64,000 nt of DNA from Grifola frondosa (lineage: Eukaryota > Basidiomycota > Agaricomycetes > Polyporales > Grifolaceae): contig LUGG01000001.1 of NCBI GenBank assembly GCA_001683735.1, forward strand, positions 744,001 through 808,000, read 5' to 3'. Position numbers and translations under genes: made by a program. The notes under the pieces are model-generated. The model searched no databases, was not told the origin of the DNA, and saw only the letters and a program-made list of their open reading frames with translations. This document shows, piece after piece, positions 35,888-47,972 of the stretch (its first letter is position 1; each line of letters opens with the position of its first letter).

Positions 35888-37888
35888 TCACCCACGCTCG
35901 CTGTAAGAGGGGGGCCTGCTCTCCTCCATAACCGTGCTCACCGATGGCAGCCGACGATGGTCCTTGACGTCCGAGTTCCACGTCAAGCTCACCGGTGGCA
36001 TCAGTGAGGCGCCAGGCTCTGCACTGCTCGTTTGTACTCCTGACGGTTCTGAAGCAGTTGGCATCGTACCAGGAGTACGTGGGTCAACAAACCCTAGATG
36101 ACGATTGGGCTCCAACCTGATCGGCGCCATCCTGTCTGCAGGAAGATGGGAGCTGGATGTGCTCGGGGCCACCAATGCCGGTATGGTAATGGTCTGCGGC
36201 GAATGGCTACTATTATAGCCGCCTCCGCTGCTGACCATGCCAGCGTTTCTGGTCCGGGTGGGACTGTATCCGTAGGGATGATTGATCCCGGCGGAACTAG
36301 TGGACGATACGGGAAGGGGTGGGGCTGCAGTGGCCGTCTCTGAGCGCGAATGCATAACGGATATTGCAGAGGAAGTCGTCGCCGACTCCGACAGAGAGCG
36401 CGAGAGGCTAGATGGTGGTAGAAGGAAGACATGGGACTCCTGTAGATTAGGTAGAGACGGGCTTGCTATTGGCACCCTCGTCAAGTGGGACAAGGACGTC
36501 GCTGTATCTGAGCGAGTATGTGATTGTTCGGAGGAAGTCGACAGCTTATAAGCCAATGCATTTGCTCCATCAGAAAGAGGATTCTCCCCGACAGAACCAG
36601 TGCCATTCCTTGTACTCGAAGGTGGGATGAGCGACGGATGGGGCAAATCTTCAGCGCCTGTCCATGTTCCCTCAACCCATCCACTACTTCCAGGATTTTC
36701 TCCAATACGCGCAGTGCCATCTGCAGGCGGCCCGTATTTGCGATATCTTCGTCGTCTCCAAAAGAATATCCCTGCAATGATCGCGAGAAGCAGCAAGGCG
36801 CCAACAACCGTCCCGACGATAATACCGATCTTACGAGTCTTCATGTCAGCTTTGTGAGCCAGGAGAGCAGCACCGGAACCCTCTGAAGGACTTGTAGGAA
36901 ACGATGCAGTCGCGGATGAGCCATCTGAAGATGCACCGGGTATAGAGGTTGAAGCAATGGAACTCGAAGTTGCAGATTGTGCTACAGCATTGCTGGGCAA
37001 TAGGGAAGATGAAGAACTGGATGGATGCGTTTGATCTGTATTCAGACTTGATGTCGAGACAACGCTAGGTGAGGAAGATATAAACGTGAATGAAGACAAA
37101 AAAGTTGGCGGAGGTGGGGGAGGAGATGAAGGTGAGGTTGAAGATGAAGATGTGACTGCTGTTGTTGGAGACGGGGATGGGGATGCGAGTACGGGAGACG
37201 TAAGTTGTACATCCCGACTGCATATTCGAGACGGTATGAATGAGAAACTGAATAGAAAACATTGATTTGATAGACACTGACGTGTAAACAACGTAGTCCA
37301 ACATCACCAGCGATTTGAGCCCAGTGACAGCTCCGTTGACCAGTTCGAACGTGTGCAAACCGTTAGACATCGACTCATTCGCATAGACGGGGACGTCGTA
37401 GTCGTAAGTGTCATCCCCTGTCGGCTGAGACAAATACGTGCCTACAAGGTCGCCATCGATGTAGAACGACATGTCTGAATTCCCATCCGGAGAGGTAAAT
37501 GAATGTGTCACGATGCAGAAAACATACAGCGCAGACCCTGATGTGTACATTCAATCGTCAAACGTACAGGCCTCGCATGGGATGTGAATAACTCACCCGT
37601 AAATGAGACGGATGCCGTTAGGATTTGACCAGGATCACCCACCCCGTTAGCAGTTCCATCGTGCCATGAATTTAGATAGATATCGCTTGGGTTGGGATGC
37701 GCCGTGCAGCCACTGCAGTTTTGTCCAATATTCCACGAAGCAGAAGGGAAATAGGTGAATTGTTCACCAGTCAAAGCATCACCAAGGGTATCATCTATTG
37801 TGACGTTAACCAGGTCTGCTAGAACATCAACGATGGGAATGCTGAAAATCAGCGAGAAGATGGGAAAAACTGCGCGTATGAATGGCAT
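35888..37888 (-). CDS. Single-pass membrane protein with lectin-like ectodomain and PPxY tail (copy 1)
   Basis: Function unknown. The start at 37888 gives a signal peptide (FIRAVFPIFSLIFSIP); a further upstream ATG at 38017 is possible but less like a secreted protein. The ectodomain, which looks beta-sandwich, begins LVNVTIDDTLGD, has a C-x2-C (CSGC), SWHDGT, and DMSFYIDGDLVGTYL ... LVMLDYVVYT. A long Ser/Thr/Pro stalk follows, then one transmembrane helix (IGIIVGTVVGALLLLAIIAG) and a stop-transfer FFWRRRRYRK. The cytosolic tail of about 270 residues is Ser-rich and ends ESRPPSYSERG. The PPSY is a PPxY motif of the kind bound by WW domains, including Rsp5/Nedd4 ligases. Introns lie at about 37207-37285 and 37540-37600. 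Confidence 0.82.
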
Positions 37889-39600
37889 GAATAGCGCGGG
37901 CGACCTTGAGGTCTTCGATAAAGTCAAGACTATGAGAACGAAGGGATGGGGCCGCAAGGCGGTGAGCCCAAAGAATGGGAGGCGGAGAGTAGAGGCTGAG
38001 GTGGAGAGACATTTCACAGGTACGTATAGGCTCGCTCGATATCAAAGAAGTTCCGTCGATGTCTGTGCCAAACTGTATCATCCTGCTTTCCTTTTCAGGC
38101 TGTGCACTCGGCTCAACATTTCCCACGCTGCACCGATCACTGTCCTCAAGTCCCAATATTCTTCCCCATGCAGCTCGCACCACGCGGCTATCGACCACCT
38201 TTGAACATGTCGCTCACGCTTTCCTATCCAACGTATAACGTACAACCTCTCTGGGCGATTAATTGCTCAGACGGGGCAGCATTTCGCCGGTGCATTTTAT
38301 AGCAGCATCAGGCGCCATCAGTCAACTTGATACATGACGACCAATCGAGGCAGAGTCAGTGCAGAAGTCGGTGCTGCCACGAGCTCACGGTCAAACATCT
38401 ATCAGTGGTGTCCGAGTTTGGTAATTAGGTCAACAGCGACTTCGGTAAAATGCCAGTCAGAGTCCGTGTCCGTTGGCCATGGCGGTGGCCGCACGGCCAA
38501 TGTTTCCCGTCTTGATACTTCCAGGTTGATTGTGGTTGAGGAGACGTGTAGCAGAGATAGGGAAACGAGGTACATACGCAGAATCCATCGCACTCATGAT
38601 AAGGCTACCGCACAGACTCAGGAGAGACGAATACGGACTCGAGGAGCAGCGCCGCATAAAAATAGCCGCAGTGGAATACTTACTCGAGGTATGTCCACAG
38701 TCAGTGTATGCATTCCCAAGACACTGTACTTGACAATGAAATCCCATAGTAACCAAGCCGAGAAGTTCGTCCATTGGATTTGACAGTTTGTCGGTAACGC
38801 CGCCTGTATATCTTACCTTGGAATAGAAGCAGGTCCGTGAGTGATTTGTTGCAAACATGTGAATTTCAGCGAGTACCGGTCGAAGTGCTCGTACAGAATT
38901 TTATCAGTTCCCTATGACTACTCGATTGTCGCATGAATTCCTCGACCTCGGAACCGTTGCGACCGGGACAGAGGTGTATTGACATTGCGGTCACACCCGA
39001 GGATCAAAAGACTAGATATGATCCTGGGGACGGCATGACCTATTCGTCCTTCACACGGCCAATTGCCCATCTTTCTCCCGGAGAGTCAAGCATGCCACAG
39101 CCAGCATATATCCTATTTTGAGTTCTTCCAAGACATGGGAAACAAAATAGACAAATTTAGGTACGTCGAGGCATCACTTCTAACCGCCACAGGTGATGTC
39201 TGTGCTGAACCTTCTATAGCGGCCTCCACAAGATAGCCCGCGAACCGGGAGAGCGAGATCCGCTACACCTCATCTGGAGCTAAGCACAGCTTCTGTCAAT
39301 CATCTCGAGCGCAACGTCTTCGAATCACATCGCGCTGCGATGAATCCCTGCTCTGGTGTTGTATGTACGTGACGCACGATACGGTTCCATAAGTCCATTG
39401 ACACCGTGCACCGAAGCATACATGATTATACATCGTCCCGGACTCATCTCGTATCGAAGGTGGTCATTTAATACTGACGCGGATAAGCTCCATTTTATGA
39501 CCGCCAACTTCTGCACACAACAATACAACAAGCATCACGAGCAGAAGTGCACCGCAAAATGCGGAGGGCATATCGACCAGAACGATGCCCATCTCCTCCA
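37889..39600. other. Intergenic between the membrane-protein pair
   Basis: 1712 bases. A possible small minus-strand spliced frame lies at 38402-38858 (pieces such as DSDWHFTEVAVDLITKLGHH), without family support. Otherwise nothing recognised. Confidence 0.45.
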
Positions 39601-41162
39601 TCATCCCCTCTCTCTATATGACGGAGGCCTGCTCTCCCCCACAACTGAATTCCCGAACTCCCAGGGATGCTCCTCCTCCGCCTCCTCTGACGCAGCTACT
39701 GTCGGCGTCGCCGGAGGCAGACTCACTGGAGGCAGCGCCGAAGCTGGGCTTGACGTGACCGGCTCCAGCCCCGGCTTGGCTACCATTTCGCTTGCGCTCC
39801 CGCGAGCGCCGCCAGAATTCAACTGAGGCACGTGGCTTCCGACGGTCGCGGCACGGGACAGGGATGCGCCCGAGCCTGAGAGGTACAGCGAACGGGATGC
39901 CCGGGAGGACCTCACCGACATCGCCTTCGCCTCCGCCACTGTCGATGGCCGCGAATCCGTCGCCGAGCTCCGCGCATCCTCAACGGTCTCACTGCTTGCA
40001 TCCGTCCCGACCCGCATGAGCCGGTCTGCGGAGAACGCGTGCGCGGCGTATCGCCGCCGCATCCAGAGGTATGTCGCAGCGCTTATCGCGAGGAGCAGTA
40101 GGGTGCCCCCGATGGCAGCGACGACGGCGATGATTGTGCGCGTTTTCGCGCTGATGCCGCCAGCCGCCTGTGTGTGCTGGGCGATGGACGACGTGGATGT
40201 GGGGAGCGCGCCGCTGGCCAGCGAGGTGTTCGATGTTGGCGAATCAGTCGTCTCTGAATATGGACTCGGAGCTGGAGATGATGAAGATGATGACGATGTA
40301 GGGTTGCCCGAACGTGACGATCCAAAGGAGGTAGTTTGGCCTGAGGGTGGCGCCGTAGTGCCGCTGGATGATGCAGAGGATGTGTGCTCGGATGTGGTGC
40401 TGCTACCTGTGTTCGAGGGCTGTGAACTTGTACTTGACGAAGTTGGCGCAGGCGATTCCACGTCTTGGCTACATGATCGGGGCGCATAAGCGTTCGAACG
40501 CCGAAGTGAATATCGAGCTGGCCAATACTTACGAGTAGACCAGATAGTCAAAGAGAATCAATGATGCGCTCCCGGTTACGCGCCCGCCGACGAGCGAGAA
40601 CTGGTGCTCGGCGGACGGCAGCGACGCGTTACCGTACACAAGAACGTTGTACTCGTAGGTCGAGCTCCCCGTCGCGGCATGGACATACGTACCCACGAGC
40701 TCTCCGTCGATGTAGAACGACATGTCCGAGTTACCATCGAGAGAGGTGGCCGACTCCGACAAGATGCAGTACACATAGATGGCAGAACCTGCGATTTACC
40801 TCACCGATCAGCATCGCGAGGAGAGCTCTCCGATTGAGAGAAGGGGACCGACCCGAGAACGATATCTCTATCGACATGGTCCCAGTGGTGTCTCCATCGT
40901 TCAGCGCCGTATCGGGGGCCCCGTCATGCCATGTACCCAGGTATGCCTGGCTTGCATCTGGCTTGGCAAAGCAGGGTATGCAGGTTGGTCCGAAGTTCCA
41001 GATTTGAGACGGGGTGTAGACAAACTGGTTTCCGGTCCGGGGATCACCATACGTGTCATCGACCGTGACGTTGACCAGTGCGGCGAAAGTCTGGACGAAG
41101 TGATGAGAAGAAAGAAGGGAGAGGATAGAGAAAAGAGTGCCTATATGCATGAGGGCTAGCAT
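39601..41162 (-). CDS. Single-pass membrane protein with lectin-like ectodomain and PPxY tail (copy 2)
   Basis: Paralogue of the gene at 35888-37888, same orientation. Start at 41162 (a second ATG 12 bases on is equally possible); signal peptide LFSILSLLSSHHF. The ectodomain opens LVNVTVDDTYGDPRTG, with C-x2-C (CIPC), TWHDGAPD, DMSFYIDGELVGTYV and LILFDYLVYS. The Ser/Thr/Pro stalk is about 90 residues, followed by a transmembrane helix (TIIAVVAAIGGTLLLLAISA) and WMRRRY as stop-transfer. The cytosolic tail ends ESRPPSYRERG, almost identical to copy 1 although the rest of the tail has diverged. Two introns at the same places as in copy 1, near the end of the signal/first strand block and at the end of the ectodomain. 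Confidence 0.83.
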
Positions 41163-42597
41163 ATATCCCAGTCGCAGGTCGGTGTTGAAAGGAGAGAACT
41201 GGGGAGGGATATAATCTCAGGCAATCCAGCTTGCATGGTTTTCCTTGAACAGCAGAGGGGATGATATGAGCGGGTATATGCTGGTGACATTTGATATCAA
41301 AGAAGTCCTGTCGTGGTTGATACCTAGAGGTACATGAGCCAAATGCAATATTACTGCATGGTTCATCACGTTGATCAGGACCTTTGGTTTATAGTCACCG
41401 ATTAAGTGCAGGCTATAGCCACGAACGGATCAGATATCATAACATCATCGGAGGGCTCAACTCTGCGGCAAGACCACTCTGGTGAGAGGGTTACTAAAAA
41501 TAAAGAGGCTGATAAAGACGGCATCACGGCGTACCTTAAGAAGCTGAAGGCCTAATGATTGGGCGATTCATCGCACTCATGGGAACTGGCAGAATGATCC
41601 CTCACCGCCTTCCCAGGCCTGGTGTAAAGTAAAGCGTCGCAAATATTCACCGAGAATATTTGGCGACTTGTCTATGTCCAGGACTCAAAGGCACCGAGAG
41701 TTGGAACGTCCGAAGCTTCTTGAAGGGATGACTCCGTCCTGAGATAGCAATGTCCAGTACTCGGCATTGAACCCCAATTGCAGTTCCATGAAGGTAATTG
41801 GCACACAACCCCTGGTTGCTTTCATCAATGGGGGATCTCGTGGCTACTGAACTTGGTGGAAATATACGGCTATGCCGGATTGAAAGGCGATGCGATACAC
41901 AGCAAAGGTCGACCATTAAAGTCTCTGGGCGATGCACCGATGTCCACGCTTATTGGATAACAACGAGCGCACAAAGTATGCGCATATATACAGCTATCCT
42001 GAAGATATATATATTAGTCCGATGAGAGAGCTAGAGCGTTAGCTTGAACGTACGCACAGTTAGGACTGCCCTTTGGCATTTGGATGTCAATGGCCGCGGT
42101 TGTGATGCAGGCCACTAAGTGTCGCGCAGGATGCAAAGACGATGAGTACGCTGTGGGTGACCTTGCCTGGCCTTTCGAACGTGAACAGTAGTGGTAAGAT
42201 TCCTTTTCGCGGCTACGTTTTAGAGCAGCATGCATGAATACATGAACGGGGGAAGTTGTGAAGCATACGGAGTACTCTCACCTGTTACGAGGTTATGACC
42301 GTAACAAGCCTGGTCACGATGGTGGTTCTGTTCAGCTCAACGTTCGACGGTCGAGCGTGCAGAGATGGTCATGATCAAATATTAATATTCAAATATTAGT
42401 GTTGTACATGGTGACTTACTGGATCACCGACGTGGCGGGCGAAGTGGGCGCTATATGTGATGTCACCGACGGCAGTCGATCGTCACTCGTTTGCCTCCGC
42501 CTTCCCCTAAGTACGTCATGTCCCCATCCCACTACTTCAGCCAGCTCCGACTTCGCATTCATCAACTTACCCACCAACCACCATATCATCCACAATC
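41163..42597. other. Intergenic, no gene recognised
   Basis: 1435 bases upstream of both copy 2 of the membrane protein (minus) and the LEA-like gene (plus). Short frames only. Confidence 0.5.
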
Positions 42598-43115
42598 ATG
42601 TCCATGCTGCGCAACGCTCTCGTAGGCTCCGCCGCCGCTCGCCGCACCGTCGTCGTTTCCACCTCACGCACCTTCCACTCCTCGCCCGTCTCTCGCAAGA
42701 CCACCAAGGAGAAGGTCGCAGAGGTTGCAGAGAAGGTACGCCGAACCACCGACGAGTACCGCAGCTCCCCTAACACACCCCCAGGTGAGCAAGTCGGTCG
42801 GCCGCGGGCTGGCATCCGCCATCGACAAGGGCGAGCATCTCGCGGAAGCTACCAAAGAGACCATCGGTTCGTGCTCGCCGCTCTTTTCGCCCGCTCTTTT
42901 AGTCATCATGATCTCTAACGTGGCTGCCATTTAGGTGCAACGAAAGAGAAGGCGCAGGAGAGCTCGCAGGCGGCAGGTCAGAAAGCGAACCAAGTAAGCC
43001 GTTATCGCCCTCGTCACTTCACATATGTCTAATGCTGCCGCCTCAGGCTGCCGCGGGCGCAAGAGAAGGTGCACGGGATCTCAAAGAGGGCATCGAAAAG
43101 GAGGCCCGGAAGTAA
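42598..43115 (+). CDS. Small mitochondrial LEA-like protein
   Basis: Four exons give about 113 residues. The N-terminus MSMLRNALVGSAAARRT then STSRTFHSSPVSRKTT is Arg/Ser-rich with no acids, and RTFHSS is typical of a mitochondrial presequence cleavage region in fungi. The rest is a hydrophilic, Ala/Lys/Glu/Gln-rich amphipathic helix with group-3 LEA-like 11-residue periodicity (KEKVAEVAEKV, ATKETIGATKEKAQES, AAAGAREGARDLKEG). Such proteins protect membranes and enzymes during drying or freezing in other organisms; that role is inference here. All three introns have clean GT...AG ends and keep frame. Stop at 43115. Confidence 0.78.
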
Positions 43116-43327
43116 TCTGGTGGACAGTCGCACGCAGACACCAAACGAAGCAAGACATACCTTGTCGCATGTAGCATAGCTTGGACAACCGTAAATGTAG
43201 CACGAAGACTGTAACATTCGCAGTGATGAGACATTATACAATGTAGGATTAGCGGGTAGATTATCATGACCGGGAGTGATGGCATGCCGTACGAAGGTGG
43301 GATCTAGTGCGATTATAAGTAGAGCCC

Positions 43328-45132
43328 TCATGCACGCTGACGCGGAGTGAACTTCATTAGGCAGCCATCTTGAGGGAACAAGGTCGCAATGATTCTGAAA
43401 CCAGGCCAGTCAACACCATTTCGCATAGCATATAGTCACCGTTACTCACTGAACCTTCTCGCTCTCCTCTGTGCGGACGTGTTCCCAGTCCATCAGCACC
43501 GCGGCATCAGCGAGGACCAATGCAATGTTCATCAATGCATACTCGATACCGATGCACTTATGTGGGCCGCTGCCGAAGACGAGGTAGTTTCTTGGGTTCT
43601 GGTTGGCACTGCCATTGGGATCCAGCCAGCGCTCGGGGATGAGGTCGTCAGGTTCGGGGAACACCTCGGGGTCGTGCAGGGAGTTGTAGAAGGAGGGAAT
43701 GACCATGCTATTCGCGGGCACGGTGTAGTCCTCCGAGATCGGGAACGCCTTCGTCGTCTTGTACGGCACCATCGTCACGGGCGGCTTCACGCGGAGGCTC
43801 TCGCGGACGAACGCGCGCAGGTATGGCATGTCCTCCAGCATCTCGAGCGTGACCGGCCTCTCGACGTCTCCGCCGCGCACGCGCTCCTGCTCCTCGCGCA
43901 CCTTCGCGAGCATCTCTGGGCGATCCGCGAGGTGCTGGAACCCATAGATCAGCCCGCTGCTCATCGCGTCCTGGCTGGCGAACAGGAACGAGAACACGAC
44001 CATTGCCATCTCGAGGTCGCTGAAGTCCTTGCGCCCCTTGTACGCCGGGTCCGCGAGGTCGTGCACCCACTGGTCCAGCATGCACTCCGGCTCCGCACCC
44101 GCAGCCATTGCCTTCTTACTGCGGTGCGCTGCGAGCTCGAGGTGCCGCATCGCGATCTTGCGCGCCTGGATCGCGCGGTACACCTTCGTGCCCGGAAGTG
44201 CGAGCGGGAAGTTGACGAGCTCGAGTGCTAGAGTGATTGACCAGTACTTCTCGCCGATCTCGGCCGCGGCCGCATCGTCGATATGCTGTCCGCAGAACAC
44301 GCGCAGCGAGGTCTCCATGTTCATGTCGCGTGCGGTCATCATGATCGGCTTGGGCGACGGGTCCGCCGCGGCGACCGCGAGCCACTTGGCGAGATGCTTA
44401 CGGGCGATCGCGTCCTGGATGTTAGCATAGATGCTGTGCGGTAGCCGTCAGCCCCCTGATGTCCGCGTCAAGGTTTGATTACGTACCCGAGGGCCTTGCG
44501 GGTGAACAGCGAGTTCAGCACCCTGCGGTACTCGACATGGACTTTTCCGGTAAGGAATACCCTACCCGGCGAAGCAGCGGAAGAAGCAAAGTCAATTGCA
44601 CATCCGAGCTCAGGAAAGATAAAAGAAGGTTCCGCACCAGTTTTCTGGGAGAAGGATCTGCTTCGCGGAGTGGACGAGGCACGGCTCGGCGTGGGTGGGC
44701 GAGTTCAAGATCCTGCGGGAAAACTCGTTCGACGAGGCCATTACGATGAAGCTAGTCCATAAACAGGTGCGTCAGTCGATCATGACGAGCGCAGCAACAG
44801 GGTTCATCTTACATATTAAATACGCTGATTGCGCTAAGTGCGCCCGAGTTCCATTGTTTCATATAGCCCTCCATGGTGGGCTTCATTGAATCTGCGAACT
44901 TGCCGATAATAGGGATGGTCCACTTGTCGCCGGGCAGGTGCCGCTTTTTGTATCGGTACACGGACTGCTCGAGCGCAAGCAGTGCGAGGACGATAGCGGC
45001 GGTGGTGTATACCCACGTCGTCGACGACGACGCAGCCGAGAAGAACGACGGGACAGGGATGTGCGTGAGGGAGTCGGCGGTGAAGACGGGTAGCATCGCG
45101 GATGCTGAGCGGTCTCTGAGTGCGGACGCCAT
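43328..45132 (-). CDS. ERG5: Sterol C-22 desaturase, cytochrome P450 CYP61
   Basis: Introduces the C22 double bond late in ergosterol synthesis, in the ER. N-terminal membrane anchor (WVYTTAAIVLALLALE), then HLPGDKWTIPIIGKFADSMK, a strongly conserved CYP61 block. ARKHLAKWL follows, then the I-helix FLFASQDAMSSGLIYGFQHL (CYP61-type, in place of the usual AGxDTT), the K-helix ExxR in FVRESLRV, PERWLDP and the haem-binding FGSGPHKCIGIEYA with its Cys. The last exon, after an intron with a GTGAGT donor, adds IIATLFPQDGCLMKFTPRQ to the stop at 43328. Four introns; all frames continuous. The large antisense frame over this gene is GC-driven. Confidence 0.95.
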
Positions 45133-45594
45133 GGTGGTCGAGGAGGAGAGTGAGTGCTGGGACCCTGGTTGCCTTGTGCGACTGTCCGCCCGAACTTGAG
45201 CGACGGAAATTGTTTGCGACTCGCCCTCCCATTGGCTCTCGAGAAATCGGTCGATACTGTATTACTTGCTTGCAATCCGTCTCGATCACGTGATGACGCG
45301 TCTCGCACATGTGACACGCGTTCTCTGGAACGCGCTAGGCCGTACGCGACGTGGGCTCGAGCTCGCGTACCACTGCAAAACATATTGGCTTGCCTATTCG
45401 GGCGCCGTAAGTCGTGCGATGCAAACATAGTATGGCTCGTTCGACCGAAATGTGCGTCTCGTACAAGTAATTGACTTCTGCATTCCTTAATTCACTCTCT
45501 TCGATCTATTCATAACTGCCAAGAAATGAGGTATCTGATGAAGGGCATAAGTAAAGGAAAGTGCTTCTTTAGGGCGTGATATTAGTACACCCTT
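45133..45594. other. Intergenic, ERG5 upstream region
   Basis: 462 bases between ERG5 and the next minus-strand gene. It holds the ERG5 promoter; no sterol-regulatory element was identified with confidence. Confidence 0.5.
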
Positions 45595-47499
45595 TCATCT
45601 TCCCGCAAGAGGAGTTTGGCTTGGAGTTCGGATCGACATCCTGAACACACGACTCCTCACTTGTAAGACGGAGGTCTTCTCCACGAGAGGAAGTGGAAGG
45701 GGGCTGGGAGTGAAAGGAATGGAAGATCCGAACGTAATGTAGGCAGAACGTTTCTCGGGTGACTCTGAGCGCAGATAATCGCGCAACACCTCGGACACAG
45801 ACTCCATCGACCGCGCGGCATTGAGGCGTACGCGGATGGACTCTGCGTCGTCGTCCAGCGTGTTCCACAGTGACGTCTGAGTCGTGGGCACGAACACCAG
45901 CCGTCGTTGTGGGGCGGTGGCAGCGGCACCGTCGCCGTGCTCCGTTCTGAACGCTGCGGGGCTTGACCGGAAAATAGTGCCTGGGCGCGAGCGCGCATCT
46001 GCGCAATGCTGCGTTCGTATTCAGCCTCCTCGTCTGTGGGTATCTCGTTACCGTCCTGATCTAGACGTGCTGTAAAGGCGTCAATATTTACTCGCTGGTG
46101 CAGATAGCATGACGTACCCCAACCCCGTCTACGTCGTGTGGCATTATTCGAACTCTCTGAAGATGACATTGTTTGTGGTCTTATACTGGCGGTCCTCGGA
46201 CGTCCAAGAAGGTACATGGGCATCCCGTCGTCGCTGTCATCCTGTGTGGTAGTCTCGCGAGTCCTCGCTGGCGCTCTAGCGCCGTAGCTAAGCTCTCTTC
46301 GCAACATCCAGCTGAACGGATCGTCATCATCCGAGTCCATGGTAATATTCACCAGCTGCTCATCCCCATCTGCGTTCAACCTCCGACGCACACGATAGTT
46401 GCTGCGACCCTCGATGGTAACGCTACCGCCAGTATTCTGCGTCCGCGTCTGTATAGGGACTCCACGGCGGGAGTTTAACAGAGGGGATTCCACACGCTGC
46501 CTGGCCATGGGCGGGGGCTGTGGGACGCGGGAATCGCTTGATCGCGCCCGCCTACTAGAAGTCGTCTCACTTCGACGAGTCCCGCTCGTTCGCCCGACTC
46601 CCCATATTTGCGATGGACCATGACGCCTGCGCTCACTCGGATCCTCTGCACGAGATGCATTGGCACCCCCACCAATCTGGGACGATCTACTAGATTGCCC
46701 AGCAGTGACGGTGGCATTCGACGCCCGTCTGCTGCTCAATCGCGCCATGAGCATGTCGCTTTGTTCGCTGATGCGGGTAAGATCTCGTTGTATATTATTT
46801 GCAATCTCCATGATTCGTGCAGCGGTGTCAGAGGTAAGAGGTGCATCAGACGCGCGCCGGGTTGGGTTCAGTGCACTGCGGGAAGCCCGGGCGGCCACGC
46901 GCCGGCCGAGAGACGTAGAGGCAGAATCACTGGAGGCGGCGCTCCGTCGTGAGCGTAGGGAGTGCTCGAGGGCCGCCCTGCGGGTCTGCGGCTGAGTCGG
47001 GTCCGGACGTGGACCAAACCTGGGAGACTGTGAAGTGGGAGGTAGAGCTGAGCCTGGATACTGGAACTGGGAAGTCAAGAGCAGTGTAGTCTCTAAGAGC
47101 TGCTGTCGAAGCTCCTCCAGCTCTGCTGCCCTTTGTGTGAGGTTCTCTGTTTCGGCTTGGAGATTCGACCTGATTTCAGAGAGAGAGGACGGCATGGGAG
47201 GAGGGAGGGCTTCCGGCGGTAGCCTCAGCTCGCGTATTGAAAGGCTCGTTTCCGACGGCGCGAAAGGTCAGGGGGAGGTTAGAGGGATCCATTCCAGAGA
47301 GCAGGATAGCGTCATGAGCTGGACCCATGTCGGAATTTGTGGAAGAAGCGAGGCTGGCAGACTGATTTGCAACCTGGGAGCGTACGGTAGTCATATTTGA
47401 GAATGCAGCCTCTAGCATAGCATATGCGCGAAAGAGGTTCTCCTGCGTTTCCTGTAAGTTCTGCATAGACTCCTCTAAACTATTGTTAGAGTCCCCCAT
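45595..47499 (-). CDS. Unrecognised Ser/Arg-rich protein with coiled-coil N-terminus
   Basis: No known domain seen. The start at 47499 (MGDSNNSLEESMQNLQETQE) leads into a predicted coiled coil with heptad-like leucines, then a second coiled coil (EIRSNLQAETENLTQRAAEL). Long Ser/Arg-rich disordered stretches follow, with repeated RRS/SRR dipeptides, an acidic patch (DSDDDDPFSWML) and a C-terminal segment (DDAESIRVRLNAARSMESVS). Two frame changes: near 47211-47222, between the two coiled coils, and at 45911-45914, where one added C joins PLPPP to QRRLVFVPTTQT. The stop at 45595 is the most likely; a frame ending at 45569 is an alternative. The repeated use of Arg-Ser could suggest nuclear RNA-related work, which is a guess. 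Confidence 0.6.
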
Positions 47500-47972
47500 G
47501 GTCGTGTGAGAATCGATTGCTGATGTTCGGAAAAGGCGACGAAATTCAAGAGGACGAGGTACTAGCTGTCTGAGAACGGCCGCTATTGAAATCGTTTGAA
47601 GGTTTCTTGAACGTATGCAATACCGTCAGCGAGAGAGAGGAAACGGACGACTCCGCAAACTGACAATCCTGGTATTTGAGTTCAACTGAAGAAATAACAG
47701 CCGTTGCAGTGTAACCAAGTAACCGACGTTGAGAATGAGGAGAAAGATTCAAGACGAGAGGATGCGGAGGAAGCCCATGTAGCAGTGCAGGTGGTGGTAA
47801 TCAAGTTAGTACTGTGGCAGGCGTCTGTTTCTCAAGTCGACATCACTGCAATGTAGTTGATGACCGCGCCGACACCATGTCTCTCAACGACAGCGAGATG
47901 AAACAGCAATAATATATCCAATGCATGGGCAGTGAGGTGCAGGGGAACGCGGAAAACCCCTCCCCAGCAGTT
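47500..47972. other. Intergenic
   Basis: 473 bases between two minus-strand genes. Nothing recognised. Confidence 0.55.

Noticed and set aside
38402..38858. Possible small spliced minus-strand gene
   Set aside because: Pieces can be joined with GT...AG sites, but none resembles a known protein and the total length is within chance.
43389..44231. Long plus-strand open frame of 280 codons, His/Arg/Leu-rich
   Set aside because: Lies exactly antisense to the conserved ERG5/CYP61 exon; composition is that of a GC-rich shadow frame.
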